From Ecdyonurus torrentis (Eukaryota; Arthropoda; Insecta; Ephemeroptera; Heptageniidae): DNA of 64,000 bases. The stretch spans positions 19,915,451-19,979,450 of the forward strand of contig OX439133.1 of assembly GCA_949318235.1 (NCBI GenBank), in the 5' to 3' direction. A program made the position numbers and the translations under genes. Position 1 is the stretch's first letter; every line of letters starts with the position of its first letter. The notes under the pieces are model-generated. The model was not told the origin of the DNA and ran no database searches. It saw only the letters and a list, made by a program, of their open reading frames with translations. This document shows positions 26,464 through 39,235 of the stretch, one piece after another.

Positions 26464-26902
26464 TTGACTGATAAAGGAACAACTGTTTTGCGGCTGACTA
26501 TAAGCGATTTCGCTCACATCCGCTAAAGTAAGCTATATTAACGGCTTCTCCTACAAGTATGATCGACCCATAAGCAGAAATCTTAGCAACGGGTTTTGTT
26601 GATTCTTGCAAATTAACCCGCGTTGTTATGGAGATTTTTCAAATTGTAAAGGTTACTCACAACAATGAAGCGATTTTACTTTCCAAAGCATGTAAAGGTT
26701 TCCTGCGCATGCGTATTGAATATAGTTTACTTTACTTTCCAAAGCATGCAAAGGTTTCCTGCGCATGCGTATTGAATATAGTTTACTTTAACATCCGCTT
26801 CCGTTTCGACTTACTGCACATGCGTAGTAAGGAGAAACGGAAGCGGATGTGACCGAAATCACTTATAGTCGGCCTCAAAACAGTTGTTCCTTTATCAGTC
26901 AA
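26464..26902. mobile_element. Inverted-repeat element with internal tandem duplication and hairpin
   Basis: Tips TTGACTGATAAAGGAACAAC on both strands, with similarity for about 60 bp. Inside, a 56-bp unit (TTTCCTGCGCATGCGTATTG core) is tandemly duplicated at 26677-26788. A 17-bp stem (ACATCCGCTTCCGTTTC, 26791-26807, with complement 26834-26850) continues into a 6-bp inner stem. Confidence 0.75.
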
Positions 26903-27107
26903 ATTTGGCGTAAAAGAATTTTTTTTAAACTATTTTTTATCAAAATCATCACTTCTATGGAAAAAGAAAAAGCAATGCACATAAGTAACAACTTCATCAT
27001 TAATCATTACTATATTTTTTATTAAAAAAAAAAAAAAAAAAAAAAATCTCGATAAAATTATCTACAACTAAAAATTAAAAAATTAAAATAAAATTCTTCA
27101 CATAATT

Positions 27108-27109
<2 letters not shown>

Positions 27110-27161
<52 letters not shown>
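27110..27161. repeat. 52-nt poly-A tract
   Basis: Homopolymer; a second poly-A lies at about 27025-27046. Confidence 0.95.
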
Positions 27162-27163
<2 letters not shown>

Positions 27164-27626
27164 TGTTTTTGTTATATTTTTTGTATTGTTTTAGTAAATT
27201 ATTATTTTCTCTTATAAATCATTAAAAAAATATAATAACATCAATACAGAATATTTAATGAAAAATTTACATGTTTATACAATTTTAATCACCGCTTATA
27301 TACGTGTTTAATGGTTACATATGAACATACAAATTTAAAAAACGTTATGAAAATTGTAATTAATTTTTCTCGTATAATGTTGAGATGTTTGCACACAATT
27401 AGTGTTAATGATATTTTCATACTAAATATAATATGGTTCATTTTTATATGATAAAATTATAGAAATTTGAACCTTATAGTAAAGCATATGTGTAAAAATT
27501 GAGATAATGATGTTATTATGGGTTATTTTTGTATGGTTTAATATAGTAATTTTAACTTTGTTAATTTATACTTGCAGTAAAGTATATAATTTTTTTTAGA
27601 AGTGGTACAAAACTCTTGACCTGTTC

Positions 27627-27637
27627 CTCTCTCTCTC

Positions 27638-27730
<93 letters not shown>
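27627..27730. repeat. (CT)n microsatellite
   Basis: About 104 bp with one CG interruption, followed by the inverted pair CGCATTGTGATTG/CAATCACAATGCG (27740-27765). Confidence 0.95.
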
Positions 27731-27732
<2 letters not shown>

Positions 27733-27807
27733 AATCAAGCGCATTGTGATTGTCAATCACAATGCGCGTTGTCGCCATAATTGTGATATAAAGATATTAT
27801 TCTATAG

Positions 27808-28050
27808 GTTGTATCCACATGACGTCATTTTGAATGCGCTTTTATGCCATACTGGAGCGATGAATAATATTGCTCAGCATAGGACAAACTTCGTTTTAGT
27901 ATATTTTCTAGATATGAAAAAAACACCCACAATCGAAATAAACTTTTATATTTTTGCAACAAAGGATTCAAAATGAGGTTTTTCCTATGCTGGACAATAC
28001 ATAGCGACAATAACATGGAGACAAAGCGCAAGGATGTGAATTATCTATTA
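27808..28050 (+). mobile_element. MITE-A copy 5 (diverged, partly palindromic)
   Basis: TCCACATGACGTCATTTTGA, ATACTGGAGCGATGAATAAT and TTGCTCAGCATAGGACAAAC. The second half is an inverted partial copy (CCTATGCTGGACAATAC), so this copy folds back. Confidence 0.6.
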
Positions 28051-28311
28051 CATTAGATGCTAATTAAGATAAAGAAAATCATTATCGATCTTATCAAAAA
28101 CAGCTCAATTTTTCATTAATTCAGAGTTTATTTCAGATTATTTGGAAGAATATATTATTTATGATTTTTTTTTTCTTTCCCTTTTCAACAAGACAAGATA
28201 AAATTACTTATTTAATAACATGGTGTAGTTATATATCATAACTCACCATGAGTTAAATAGGAAGTACTAAAAATCAATTTTCAATATTATAGTATAAAAT
28301 TGTTAAAAAAG

Positions 28312-30850
28312 ACGTATATCAAGTTGGCCGCCACACCCCAGCCTAATCAAATGAAACTTACCAAATATTTAAAATTTTGTGAGTCCTAATTTTTCTGATA
28401 ATTTTTATGCAAATATTGTAAAGGAAAAGAAAGATATTCACGAAAAATCGATGTGGCGGCTGTGAGCGTGTCAAGTTGGCCGCCACAAAATAAATATGGC
28501 AATTTCCAGCACTGAAACGCATCGTATCTCAAGCAAAATTTCAGAATATTTAAAATTTACATAATTTTAAATATTGGCCCAATAATAATAAGTTAGGCTA
28601 CATAGAAAGAGAGTTATTCGAATTTTAGAAGTGTGGTGGCTGTGAGAGCGTCAAGTGGGCCGCCACATAAGTTAAAAATTGTTGTTGTATTACTTGTACT
28701 CAGCCTAACTCAACAAAACTTTCAGAATATTTAAAATTCACATAATTTTAAATATTGGCCCAATATAAATAAGTTAGGCTACATAGAAAGATAGTTATTC
28801 GAATTTTAGAAGTGTGGCGGCTGTGAGAGCGTCAAGTGGGCCGCCACAAAAGTTAAAAATTGTTGTAATTTTACTTGTACTCAGCCTAACTCAACAAAAC
28901 TTTCAGAATATTTAAAATTTACATAATTTTAAATATTAGCCTAATATCAATAGGTTAGGCTACATAGAAAGAGAGTTTTTCAAATTTTGGAAGTGTGGCG
29001 GCCGTGAGAGCGTCAAGTTGGCCGCCACAAAAGTTAAAAATTAATGTAATTTTACTTGTACTTAGCCTAACTCAACCAAACTTTCACAATATTTAAAATT
29101 TACATAATTTTAAATATTGGCCCAATAATAATAAGTTAGGCTACATAGAAAGATAGCTATTCAAATTTTAGAAGTGTGGTGGCTGTGAGAGCGTCAAGTG
29201 GGCCGCCACAAAAGTTAAAAGTTAATGTTATTTTACTTGTACTCAGCCTAACTCATCAAAACTTTCAGAATATTTAAAAATTACATAATTTTAAATATTG
29301 GCCTAATATCAATTAGTTAGGCTACATAGAAATACAGTTATTCAAATTTAAGAAACGTGGCGGCGGTGAGAGCGTAAAGTTGGCCGCCACAAAAGATAAA
29401 AATTGTTGTAATTTTACTTGTACTCAGCCTAACTCAACAAAACTTTCTGAATATTTAAAATTTACATAATTTTAAATATTGGCCTAATATCAATTAGTTA
29501 GGCTGCATAGAAAGATTGTTATTCGAATTTTAGAAGTGTGGCGGCCGTGAGAGCGTCAAGTTGACCGCCACAAAAGTTAAAAATTATAGTAATTTTACTT
29601 GTACTTAGCCTAACTCAACAAAACTTTCAGAATATTTAAAATTTACATAATGTTAAATATAAGCCTAATATCAATAGGTTAGGCTACATAGAAAGAGAGT
29701 TTTTCAAATTTTGAAAGTGTGGCGGCCGTGAGAGCGTCAAGTTGGCCGCCACAAAAGTTAAAAATTAATGTAATTTTACTTGTACTTAGCCTAACTCAAC
29801 AAAACTTTCACAATATTTAAAATTTACATAATTTTAAATATTGGCCCAATATTAATAAGTTAGGCTACATAGAAAGATAGCTATTCGAATTTTAGAAGTG
29901 TGGTGGCTGTGAGAGCGTCAAGTGGGCCGCCACAAAAGTTAAAAATTATTGTTATTTTACTTGTACTCAGCCTAACTCATCAAAACTTTCAGAATATTTA
30001 AAAATTACATAATTTTAAATATTGGCCTAATATCAATTAGTTAGGCTACATAGAAATACAGTTATTCAAATTTAAGAAACGTGGCGGCGGTGAGAGCGTC
30101 AAGTTGGCCGCCACAAAAGTTAAAAATTGTTGTAATTTTACTTGTACTCAGCCTAACTCAACAAAACTTTCTGAATATTTAAAATTTACATAAATTTAAA
30201 TATTGGCCTAATATCAATTAGTTAGGCTACATAGAAAGATTGTTATTCGAATTTTAGAAGTGTGGCGGCCGTGAGAGCGTCAAGTTGACCGCCACAAAAG
30301 TTAAAAATTATAGTAATTTTACTTGTACTTAGCCTAACTTAACAAAACTTTCAGAATATTTAAAATTTACACAATTTTAAATATTGGCCCAATAATAATA
30401 AGTTAGGCTACATAGAAAGATAGTTATTCGAATTTTAGAAGTGTGGTGGCTGTGAGAGCGTCAAGTGGGCCGCCACAAAAGTTAAAAATTGTTGTAATTT
30501 TACTTGTACTCAGCCTAACTCAACAAAACTTTCAGAATATTTAAAATTTACATTATTTTAAATATTGGCCTAATATCAATTAGTTAGGCTACATAGAAAT
30601 ACAGTTATTCAAATTTAAGAAACGTGGCGGTGGTGAGAGCGTCAAGTGGGCCGCCACAAAAGTTAAAAATTCTTGTAATTTTATTTGTACTTAGCCTAAC
30701 TCAACAAAACTTTCACAATATTTAAAATTTACATAATTTTAAATATTGGCTTAATAATAATTACTTAGACTACATAGAAATACAGTTATTAAAATTTTAG
30801 AAATGTGGCGGCGGTGAGAGCATCAAGTTGGCGTCCACAAAAATTAAAAA
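28312..30850 (+). repeat. Left-arm ~181-bp tandem array with GGCGGCC cores
   Basis: About 13 full units; cores near 28451, 28632, 28812, 28994, 29174, 29355, 29535, 29717, 29899, 30081, 30261, 30440, 30622 and 30803. Each unit has a GC-rich hairpin (GTGGCGGCC ... GGCCGCCAC, about 16-nt loop) and a second inverted pair AGCCTAACT/AGTTAGGCT. Variants of the core alternate between units, suggesting a higher-order duplication of about six units. Confidence 0.85.
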
Positions 30851-30854
30851 TTAT

Positions 30855-31430
30855 TGATGTGATCCACACCAGCACGGCCATGTCGTCCGAATGAAATGAA
30901 ACTTTTTGAAACATTAGTGCACAATTAGTGCTAATTTCTGCCGCTTACCCGAGAATTTGTGCTATCACGATAACGGAGTCATTTAAGAAAAATAGGTGGC
31001 CGTGCTGCCGTGGATCCACGTCAGCACGGCCAACCTAGATTTTGATATTTTTGAGATTTTTCTTTTGCCAAAAATTAGTGCTCAATTAGTGCTAATTTGT
31101 GCCACTAATCCGAGTATTGGTGCTATCACTGTAACGGAGTAATTAGAAAAAATATGTGGCCGTGCTAGCGTGGGTCCACATCGGCACGGCCATCCCCTTC
31201 AAATTAATTTTCCTCAGAATTTTATAGAGCAAAAATTTAGTGCTCAATTAGAACTAATTTCTGCCACTAACGCGAGAATTAGTGCTATCACGTTAACAAA
31301 GTTATTCATATTTTTTAAAAAATGGTTGGCCGTGCTAACGTGGATCCACGCCAGCACGGCCAACCTCCTTCAAATTATTTTTTACAATATCACATGATGT
31401 CAAAAATTAGTGCTGAATTAGTGCTACAAC
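30855..31430 (+). repeat. Left-arm GGCCGTGCT palindrome array (about 4 units)
   Basis: Four cores near 30872, 31000, 31157 and 31327. The clearest are near-palindromes of about 34 bp: GGCCGTGCT, then GTGGATCCAC, then AGCACGGCC. Between them lie AATTAGTGCTAATT-type repeats. The 75-aa open frame here is a by-product of the repeat and recurs mirrored in the right arm. Confidence 0.8.
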
Positions 31431-31900
31431 ATGGTACAAAAATTATGTATCTATCGTTTTTGATAATCAAAATATTCACATTTGAAAGTTTTTAAAATAT
31501 TATGTAAAGCAAAAAATATCTAAAAATATTATACAAAATAATCATAATAAATTAACGTACTTTTTATACTTAATAATTAAAGGAAAAATTAACAATCTTA
31601 ACATCTAAAGATACATTAAATTTTATGGGAACGTAAAGTGAGAAATAATAATAAGTGCTTTATTAAAAAATATCACGAGTCTAGAAAAAAAAAAAGTAAA
31701 TACATAAATTACTTCGATATTTTTTACCATCAAAATAAGGATTTTTTTTAATTACACCTTTTTCTGTTTTGCTGTACTTCTAAGCGATATTTCTAAAAAC
31801 ACAACATAGAAATAAAACTCGCGAGCAACTTACAATTCTCATGTGTGAATAATTTTCTTTTTACTTAAAATAAAAAAAAGGTGCAAATTAAAAAATAAAA
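31431..31900 (+). other. Left-arm unique spacer between arrays
   Basis: About 470 bp of AT-rich, non-tandem sequence. It is mirrored almost exactly at about 36.27-36.77 kb in the right arm, so it is part of the inverted repeat. No coding signal. Confidence 0.65.
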
Positions 31901-33295
31901 AAATTATAAAAACTAGTGCGAATAAAAATTTCATAGTTCAATATATAAAAATAAATATAAAAAGTAATAATCACTTACAATTTTTATTTCTGCTAGTGAA
32001 AAAAAAAATTTTTTTTGTACTTATTTTAAGAACAAAAAAAAGAAGAAAATAATGAAAAATATTTAAAAATGAACGCGAATAGAAAATTATTTAACTTAAA
32101 AAATCAAAATATCTATAAAAGGTAATAATCACAAACCATTTTAATTTCTGCAAGCGTAATAATTATTTTTATGTAGTTATTTTATGAGGATAAAAAAAAA
32201 AGGGCTTTCACGAAAAATATTTAAAAGTGCATGCGAATTGAAAATGACTAGCTTAAAAAATCAAAATAAATGTAAAAAGTAATAATCACTTACAATTTTA
32301 ATTTCTGCTAGTGAAAAAAACATTTTTTGTACTTATTTTATAAACAAAAAAAAGAGCCAAAAATCATTGAAAATATTTAAACATGAATGCGATTAGAAAA
32401 TTACTAGCTAAAAAAATCAAAATAAATAAAACAATTATTAAATATTTGCAATTTTAATTTCTGCTAGCAAAAAAAATTTTTATGTAGTTAGTTTATGAAC
32501 AAAAAAAAAGTAGAAAATAATGATAGATATTTTAAAATTAATGCGAATTGAAAATGACCAGATTAAAAGATCAAAATAAATATACAAAGTAATAATCAAT
32601 TGCAATTTTAATTTCTGCTAGTGAAAAACCATTTTTTTTGTACTTTATGAAAAAAAAAAAAAAAAAAACAGAAACAAAAAAACAGAAAATCATAAAAAAT
32701 ATTTAAAAATGAATGCGAATAGAAAATTACTAGCTTAAAAAATCAAAATATATATACCAATTATTAATTACTTGCAATTTTAATTTCTGCTAGCAAATAT
32801 CAATGTTTTTTTTAATTATTTTGTTAAAAAAATAAAAGAGATGAAATTCATGAAAAATATTCAAAATTGTATGCGAATCAAAAGTCCGTAGTTTAAAAAA
32901 TCAAAATAAATATAAAAAGTAATAATCACTTACAATTTTAAATTCTGCTAGCGGAAAAAATTTTATGTAGTTAATTTTGGAAAAAAAAAAGCAGAAAATA
33001 ATGAAAAATATTTTAAAATTAATGCGAATAGAAAATGACTAGCTTAAAAAATCAAAATAAATATAAAAAGTAATAATCAATTGCAATTTTAATTTCTGCT
33101 ATAAAAAAACATTTTTTTTGTACTTGTAACTTTATGAAAAAAAATAATAAAATGAGCAGAAAATAATGAAAAATATTTTAAAATGAATGCGAATAGAAAA
33201 TTTCTAGCTTAAAAAATCTAAATAAATATAAAAAGTAATAATCACTTACAATTTTTATTTTTGCTAGCTAAAAAAACATTTTTTTTTGTACTTAT

Positions 33296-33333
<38 letters not shown>

Positions 33334-34275
33334 GAAAATCATCAAAAATATTTAAAAACGAATGCGAATAGAAAACTACTAGCTTAAAAAATTAAAATAA
33401 ATATAAAAGGTAATAATCTCTAAGAATTTTAATTTCTGCAAGCGAAATAATTATTTTTATGTAGTTATTTTATGAAAATAATAAAAAAAAAAGTTTTCAC
33501 GAAAAATATTTAAAAGTGCATGCGAATAGAAAATGACTAGCTTAACAAATCAAAATAAATATAAAAAGTAATAATCACTTACAATTTTTATTACTGGTAG
33601 TGAAAAAAAAAACATTTTTTTGTACTTATTTTACGAACAAAAAAAAAGAAGAAAATAATGAAAAATATTTAAAAATGAATGCGAATAGAAAATGACTAGC
33701 TTAAAAAATCAAAATAAATATAAAAAATAATAACCACTTTCAAATTTAATTTCTACTAGTGAAAAAACCATTTTTATGTACTTATTTTATGAACAAAATA
33801 AAAGAGAAGAAAATAATGAAATATATTTAAAAATGCATGAATGCGAATAGAAAATTCGTAGCTTAAAAAATAAAAATAAATAAAATAATTAATTATTACT
33901 TGTAATTTTAATTTCTGCTAGCAAAAAACAATTTTTTTTACTGATTTAAAAAAACTCAAAGGTTGAATTCATGAAAAATTTTCAAAAGTGCATGTGAATA
34001 AAAAATTCGTAGTTTGAAAAATGAATATAAATATAAAACGTAATAATTACTTGCAATTTTAATTTCTGCAAGGGAAAAAATTATTTTTATGTAATTATTT
34101 TATATGAAAAAAAAAGCAGAAATTCTTGAAAAATATTTGAAAGTTCATGCGAGTTGAGTATTAGTGGTTTAAATAATCAAAATAAATATAACATATAAGT
34201 GAATCACTTGCAAACTTAATTTCTGCTAGCGATAAAATAATGTTTTATGTATACTTAGTTTATGAAATAGATGAA
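31900..34275 (+). repeat. Left-arm ~160-bp AT-rich tandem array and axis
   Basis: About 15 units marked by a recurring GCGAATAGAAAAT motif (near 31918, 32074, 32233, 32388, 32542, 32716, 32872, 33023, 33189, 33365, 33517, 33680, 33843, 33997, 34147). Each also has TTTCTGCTAGC followed by a poly-A run. The inverted-repeat axis lies near 34.1-34.3 kb. Confidence 0.8.
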
Positions 34276-34842
34276 ATTAAAATTGCAAGTAATTATTACA
34301 TTTTATATTTATAATGATTTTAAGGAACTATGAATTTTTTATTCGCATTAGTTTTTAAATAGTTCTCATGATTTCCTTCTTTTTTTCATCATAAAATAAG
34401 TACAATTAATTTGTGTTTTTTTCACAAGCAAAAATTAAAATTACAAGTAATTATTAATAGTTGTATTTATTTTGATTCTCAGTAATACGAATTTTCTATT
34501 CTCATGCACTTTTTAATAATATTCATGAATTATTACTCTTTTTTTTCATTAAACAAGTACATAAAAACTATTTATCGCTAGCAGAATTTAAAATTGTAAG
34601 TGATTATTACTTTTTATATTTATTTGATTTGTTAAGCTAGTCATTTTCTATTCGCATGCACTTTTAAATATTTTTCGTGAAAACTTTTTTTTTATTATTT
34701 TCATAAAATAACTACATAAAAATAATTATTTCGCTTGCAGAAATTAAAATTCTTAGAGATTATTACCTTTTTTATTTATTTTAATTTTTTAAGCTAGTAG
34801 TTTTCTATTCGCATTCGTTTTTAAATATTTTTGATGATTTTC

Positions 34843-34882
<40 letters not shown>

Positions 34883-36270
34883 ATAAGTACAAAAAAAATG
34901 TTTTTTTAGCTAGCAAAAATAAAAATTGTAAGTGATTATTACTTTTTATATTTATTTAGATTTTTTAAGCTAGAAATTTTCTATTCGCATTTATTTTAAA
35001 ATATTTTTCATTATTTTCTGCTCATTTTATTTTTTTTTTTTTTCATAAAGTTACAAGTACAAAAAAAATGGTTTTTTATAGCAGAAATTAAAATTGCAAT
35101 TGATTATTACTTTGTTTATTTATTTTAATTTTTTAAGCTAGTCATTTTCTATTCGCATTAATTTTAAAATATTTTTCATTATCTTCTGCTTTTTTTTTTC
35201 CAAAATTAACTACATAAAATTTTTTCCGCTAGCAGAAATTAAAATTGTAAGTGATTATTACTTTTTATATTTATTTTGATTTTTTAAACTACGGACTTTT
35301 GATTCGCATACAATTTTGAATATTTTTCATGAATTTCATCTCTTTTATTTTTTTAACAAAATAATTAAAAAAAACATTGATTTTTGCTAGCAGAAATTAA
35401 AATTGCAAGTAATTAATAATTGGTATATTTATTTTGATTTTTTAAGCTAGTAATTTTCTATTCGCATTCATTTTTAAATATTTTTTATGATTTTCTGTTT
35501 GTTTTTTCTGTTTTTTTTTTTTTTTTCATAAAGTACAAAAAAAATGGTTTTTCACTAGCAGAAATTAAAATTGCAATTGATTATTACTTTGTATATTTAT
35601 TTTGATCTTTTAATCTGGTCATTTTCAATTCGCATTAATTTTAAAATATCTATCATTATTTTCTACTTTTTTTTTTGTTCATAAACTAACTACATAAAAA
35701 TTTTTTTTGCTAGCAGAAATTAAAATTGCAAATATTTAATAATTGTTTTATTTATTTTGATTTTTTTAGCTAGTAATTTTCTAATCGCATTCATGTTTAA
35801 ATATTTTTAATGATTTTTGGCTCTTTTTTTTTGTTTATAAAATAAGTACCAAAAATGTTTTTTTCACTAGCAGAAATTAAAATTGTAAGTGATTATTACT
35901 TTTTACATTTATTTTGATTTTTTATGCTAGTCATTTCTATTCGCATGCACTTTTAAATATTTTTCGTGAAAGCCCTTTTTTTTTTTTTTTTTTTATCCTC
36001 ATAAAATAACTACATAAAAATAATTATTACGCTTGCAGAAATTAAAATGGTTTGTGATTATTACCTTTTATAGATATTTTGATTTTTTAAGTTAGTAATT
36101 TTCTATTCGCGTTCATTTTTAAATATTTTTCATTATTTTCTTCTTTTTTTTTTGTTCTTAAAATAAGTACAAAAAAAAATTTTTTTTTTCACTAGCAGAA
36201 ATAAAAATTGTAAGTGATTATTACTTTTTATATTTATTTTTATATATTGAACTATGAAATTTTTATTCGC
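34275..36270 (-). repeat. Right-arm ~160-bp AT-rich tandem array
   Basis: Inverted counterpart of the 31.9-34.1 kb array, with about 13 units; the marker ATTTTCTATTCGCAT recurs every ~160 bp. It has fewer units than the left arm. Confidence 0.8.
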
Positions 36271-36769
36271 ACTAGTTTTTATAATTTTTTTATTTTTTAA
36301 TTTGCACCTTTTTTTTATTTTAAGTAAAAAGAAAATTATTCACACATGAGAATTGTAAGTTGCTCGCGAGTTTTATTTCTATGTTGTGTTTTTAGAAATA
36401 TCGCTTAGAAGTACAGCAAAACAGAAAAAGGTGTAATTAAAAAAAATCCTTATTTTGATGGTAAAAAATATCGAAGTAATTTATGTATTTACTTTTTTTT
36501 TCTAGACTCGTGATATTTTTAAATAAAGCACTTATTATTATTTCTCACTTTACGTTCCCATAAAATTTAATGTATCTTTAGATGTTAAGATTATTAATTT
36601 TTCCTTTAATTATTAAGTATAAAAAGTACGTTAATTTATTATGATTATTTTGTATAATATTTTTAGATATTTTTTGCTTTACATAATATTTTAAAAACTT
36701 TCAAATGTGAATATTTTGATTATCAAAAACGATAGATACATAATTTTTGTACCATGTTGTAGCACTAAT

Positions 36770-37190
36770 TCAGCACTAATTTTTGACATCATGTGATATT
36801 GTAAAAAATAATTTGAAGGAGATTGGCCGTGCTGGCGTGGATCCACGTTAGCACGGCCAACCATTTTTTAAAAAATATGAACAACTTTGTTAACGTGATA
36901 GAACTAATTCTCGCGTTAGTGGCAGAAATTAGCACTAATTGAGCACTAAATTTTTGCTCTATAAAATTCTGAGGAAAATTAATTTGAAGGGGTTGGCCGT
37001 GCTGACGTGGATCCACGGCAGCACGGCCACCTATTTTTCTTAAATGACTCCGTTATCGTGATAGCACAAATTCTCGGGTAAGCGGCAGAAATTAGCACTA
37101 ATTGTGCACTAATTTTTCACAAAGTTTCATTTCATTCGGACGACATGGCCGTGCTGGTGTGGATCACATCAATAATTTTTAATTTTTGTG
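36770..37190 (-). repeat. Right-arm GGCCGTGCT palindrome array
   Basis: Mirror of 30.86-31.43 kb, with cores near 36825, 36993 and 37146 (GGCCGTGCTGGCGTGGATCC type). It has about one unit fewer than the left arm. Confidence 0.75.
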
Positions 37191-39171
37191 GACGCCAACT
37201 TGATGCTCTCACCGCCGCCACATTTCTAAAATTTTAATAACTGTATTTCTATGTAGCCTAAGTAATTATTATTAAGCCAATATTTAAAATAATGTAAATT
37301 TTAAATATTGTGAAAGTTTTGTTGAGTTAGGCTAAGTACAAATAAAATTACAAGAATTTTTAACTTTTGTGGCGGCCCACTTGACGCTCTCACCGCCGCC
37401 ACGTTTCTTAAATTTGAATAACTGTATTTCTATGTAGCCTAACTAATTGATATTAAGCCAATATTTAAAATAATGTAAATTTTAAATATTCTGAAAGTTT
37501 TGTTGAGTTAGGCTGAGTACAAGTAAAATTACAACAATTTTTAACTTTTGTGGCGGCCCACTTGACGCTCTCACAGCCACCACACTTCTAAAATTCGAAT
37601 AACTATCTTTCTATGTAGCCTAACTTATTATTATTGGGCCAATATTTAAAATTGTGTAAATTTTAAATATTCTGAAAGTTTTGTTGAGTTAGGCTAAGTA
37701 CAAGTAAAATTACTATAATTTTTAACTTTTGTGGCGGTCAACTTGACGCTCTCACGGCCGCCACACTTCTAAAATTCGAATAACAATCTTTCTATGTAGC
37801 CTAACTAATTGATATTAGGCCAATATTTAAAATTATGTAAATTTTAAATATTCAGAAAGTTTTGTTGAGTTAGGCTGAGTACAAGTAAAATTACAACAAT
37901 TTTTAACTTTTGTGGCGGCCAACTTGACGATCTCACCGCCGCCACGTTTCTTAAATTTGAATAACTGTATTTCTATGTAGCCTAACTAATTGATATTAGG
38001 CCAATATTTAAAATTATGTAAATTTTAAATATTCTGAAAGTTTTGTTGAGTTAGGCTAAGTACAAGTAAAATTACAAGAATTTTTAACTTTTGTGGCGGC
38101 CAACTTGACGCTCTCACCGCCGCCACGTTTCTTAAATTTGAATAACTGTATTTCTATGTAGCCTAACTAATTGATATTAGGCCAATATTTAAAATTATGT
38201 AAATTTTAAATATTCTGAAAGTTTTGATGAGTTAGGCTGAGTACAAGTAAAATAACAATAACTTTTAACTTTTGTGGCGGCCCACTTGACGCTCTCACAG
38301 CCACCACACTTCTAAAATTCGAATAGCTATCTTCCTATGTAGCCTAACTTATTATTATTGGGCCAATATTTAAAATTATGTAAATTTTAAATATTCTGAA
38401 AGTTTTGTTGAGTTAGGCTAAGTACAAGTAAAATTACTATAATTTTTAACTTTTGTGGCGGTCAACTTGACGCTCTCACGGCCGCCACACTTCTAAAATT
38501 CGAATAACAATCTTTCTATGCAGCCTAACTAATTGATATTAGGCCAATATTTAAAATTATGTAAATTTTAAATATTCTGAAAGTTTTGTTGAGTTAGGCT
38601 GAGTACAAGTAAAAATACAACAATTTTTAACTTTTGTGGCGGCCCACTTGACGCTCTCACAGCCGCCACACTTCTAAAATTCGAAAAACTATCTTTCTAT
38701 GTAGCCTAACTTATTATTATTGGGCCAATATTTAAAATTATGTAAATTTTAAATATTCTGAAAGTTTTGTTGAGTTAGGCTGAGTACAAGTAAAACAACA
38801 ACAATTTTTAACTTATGTGGCGGCCCACTTGACGCTCTCACAGCCACCACACTTCTAAAATTCGAATAACTCTCTTTCTATGTAGCCTAACTTATTATTA
38901 TTGGGCCAATATTTAAAATTATGTAAATTTTAAATATTCTGAAATTTTGCTTGAGATACGATGCGTTTCAGTGCTGGAAATTGCCATATTTATTTTGTGG
39001 CGGCCAACTTGACACGCTCACAGCCCCCACATCGATTTTTCGTGAATATCTTTCTTTTCCTTTACAATATTTGCATAAAAATTATCAGAAAAATTAGGAC
39101 TCACAAAATTTTAAATATTTGGTAAGTTTCATTTGATTAGGCTGGGGTGTGGCGGCCAACTTGATATACGT
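37190..39171 (-). repeat. Right-arm ~181-bp tandem array
   Basis: Mirror of the left outer array with about ten intervals (cores near 37190, 37370, 37550, 37731, 37911, 38092, 38273, 38454, 38635, 38816, 38997). It ends with the terminal GGTGTGGCGGCCAACTTGAT segment and the ACGT tip at 39171. Confidence 0.85.
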
Positions 39172-39233
39172 TTAAAAAAGAAACTCTGAACTGAAAAACA
39201 TCAAATAAATCTATAAAATGTTAAAGAATTAGC

Positions 39234-39235
<2 letters not shown>

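Larger units (their letters stand above)
28312..39171. mobile_element. Giant foldback element, 10.86 kb, 9-bp target duplication
   Basis: Seen: both ends read ACGTATATCAAG inward and the arms are inverted copies. Left arm is 28312 to about 34.08 kb and right arm about 34.27 kb to 39171. The outer flanks are direct repeats TTAAAAAAG at 28303-28311 and 39172-39180, a 9-bp target-site duplication. Each arm has three zones from outside in: a ~181-bp tandem array with GGCGGCC hairpin cores, a ~150-170-bp array (about four copies) with GGCCGTGCT palindromes, and a ~160-bp AT-rich array, with a unique spacer between zones two and three. No ORF suggests a transposase. Known: long inverted repeats made of tandem subrepeats with a 9-bp duplication characterise Drosophila FB elements, and 9-bp duplications also characterise Mutator-like elements. 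Inferred: a non-autonomous FB/MULE-type transposon. Confidence 0.85.

Noticed and set aside
31170..31397. 75-aa ORF mirrored at 36789-37016
   Set aside because: It lies in the GGCCGTGCT tandem repeats of the foldback arms. Mirroring follows from the inverted repeat, and composition is not gene-like.
28312..31430. Regular ~181-bp repeats with hairpin cores resembling a CRISPR-like array
   Set aside because: Units are tandem copies along their full length rather than short identical repeats with unique spacers. The DNA is eukaryotic, and the arrays are mirrored within a transposon-like element with a target duplication.
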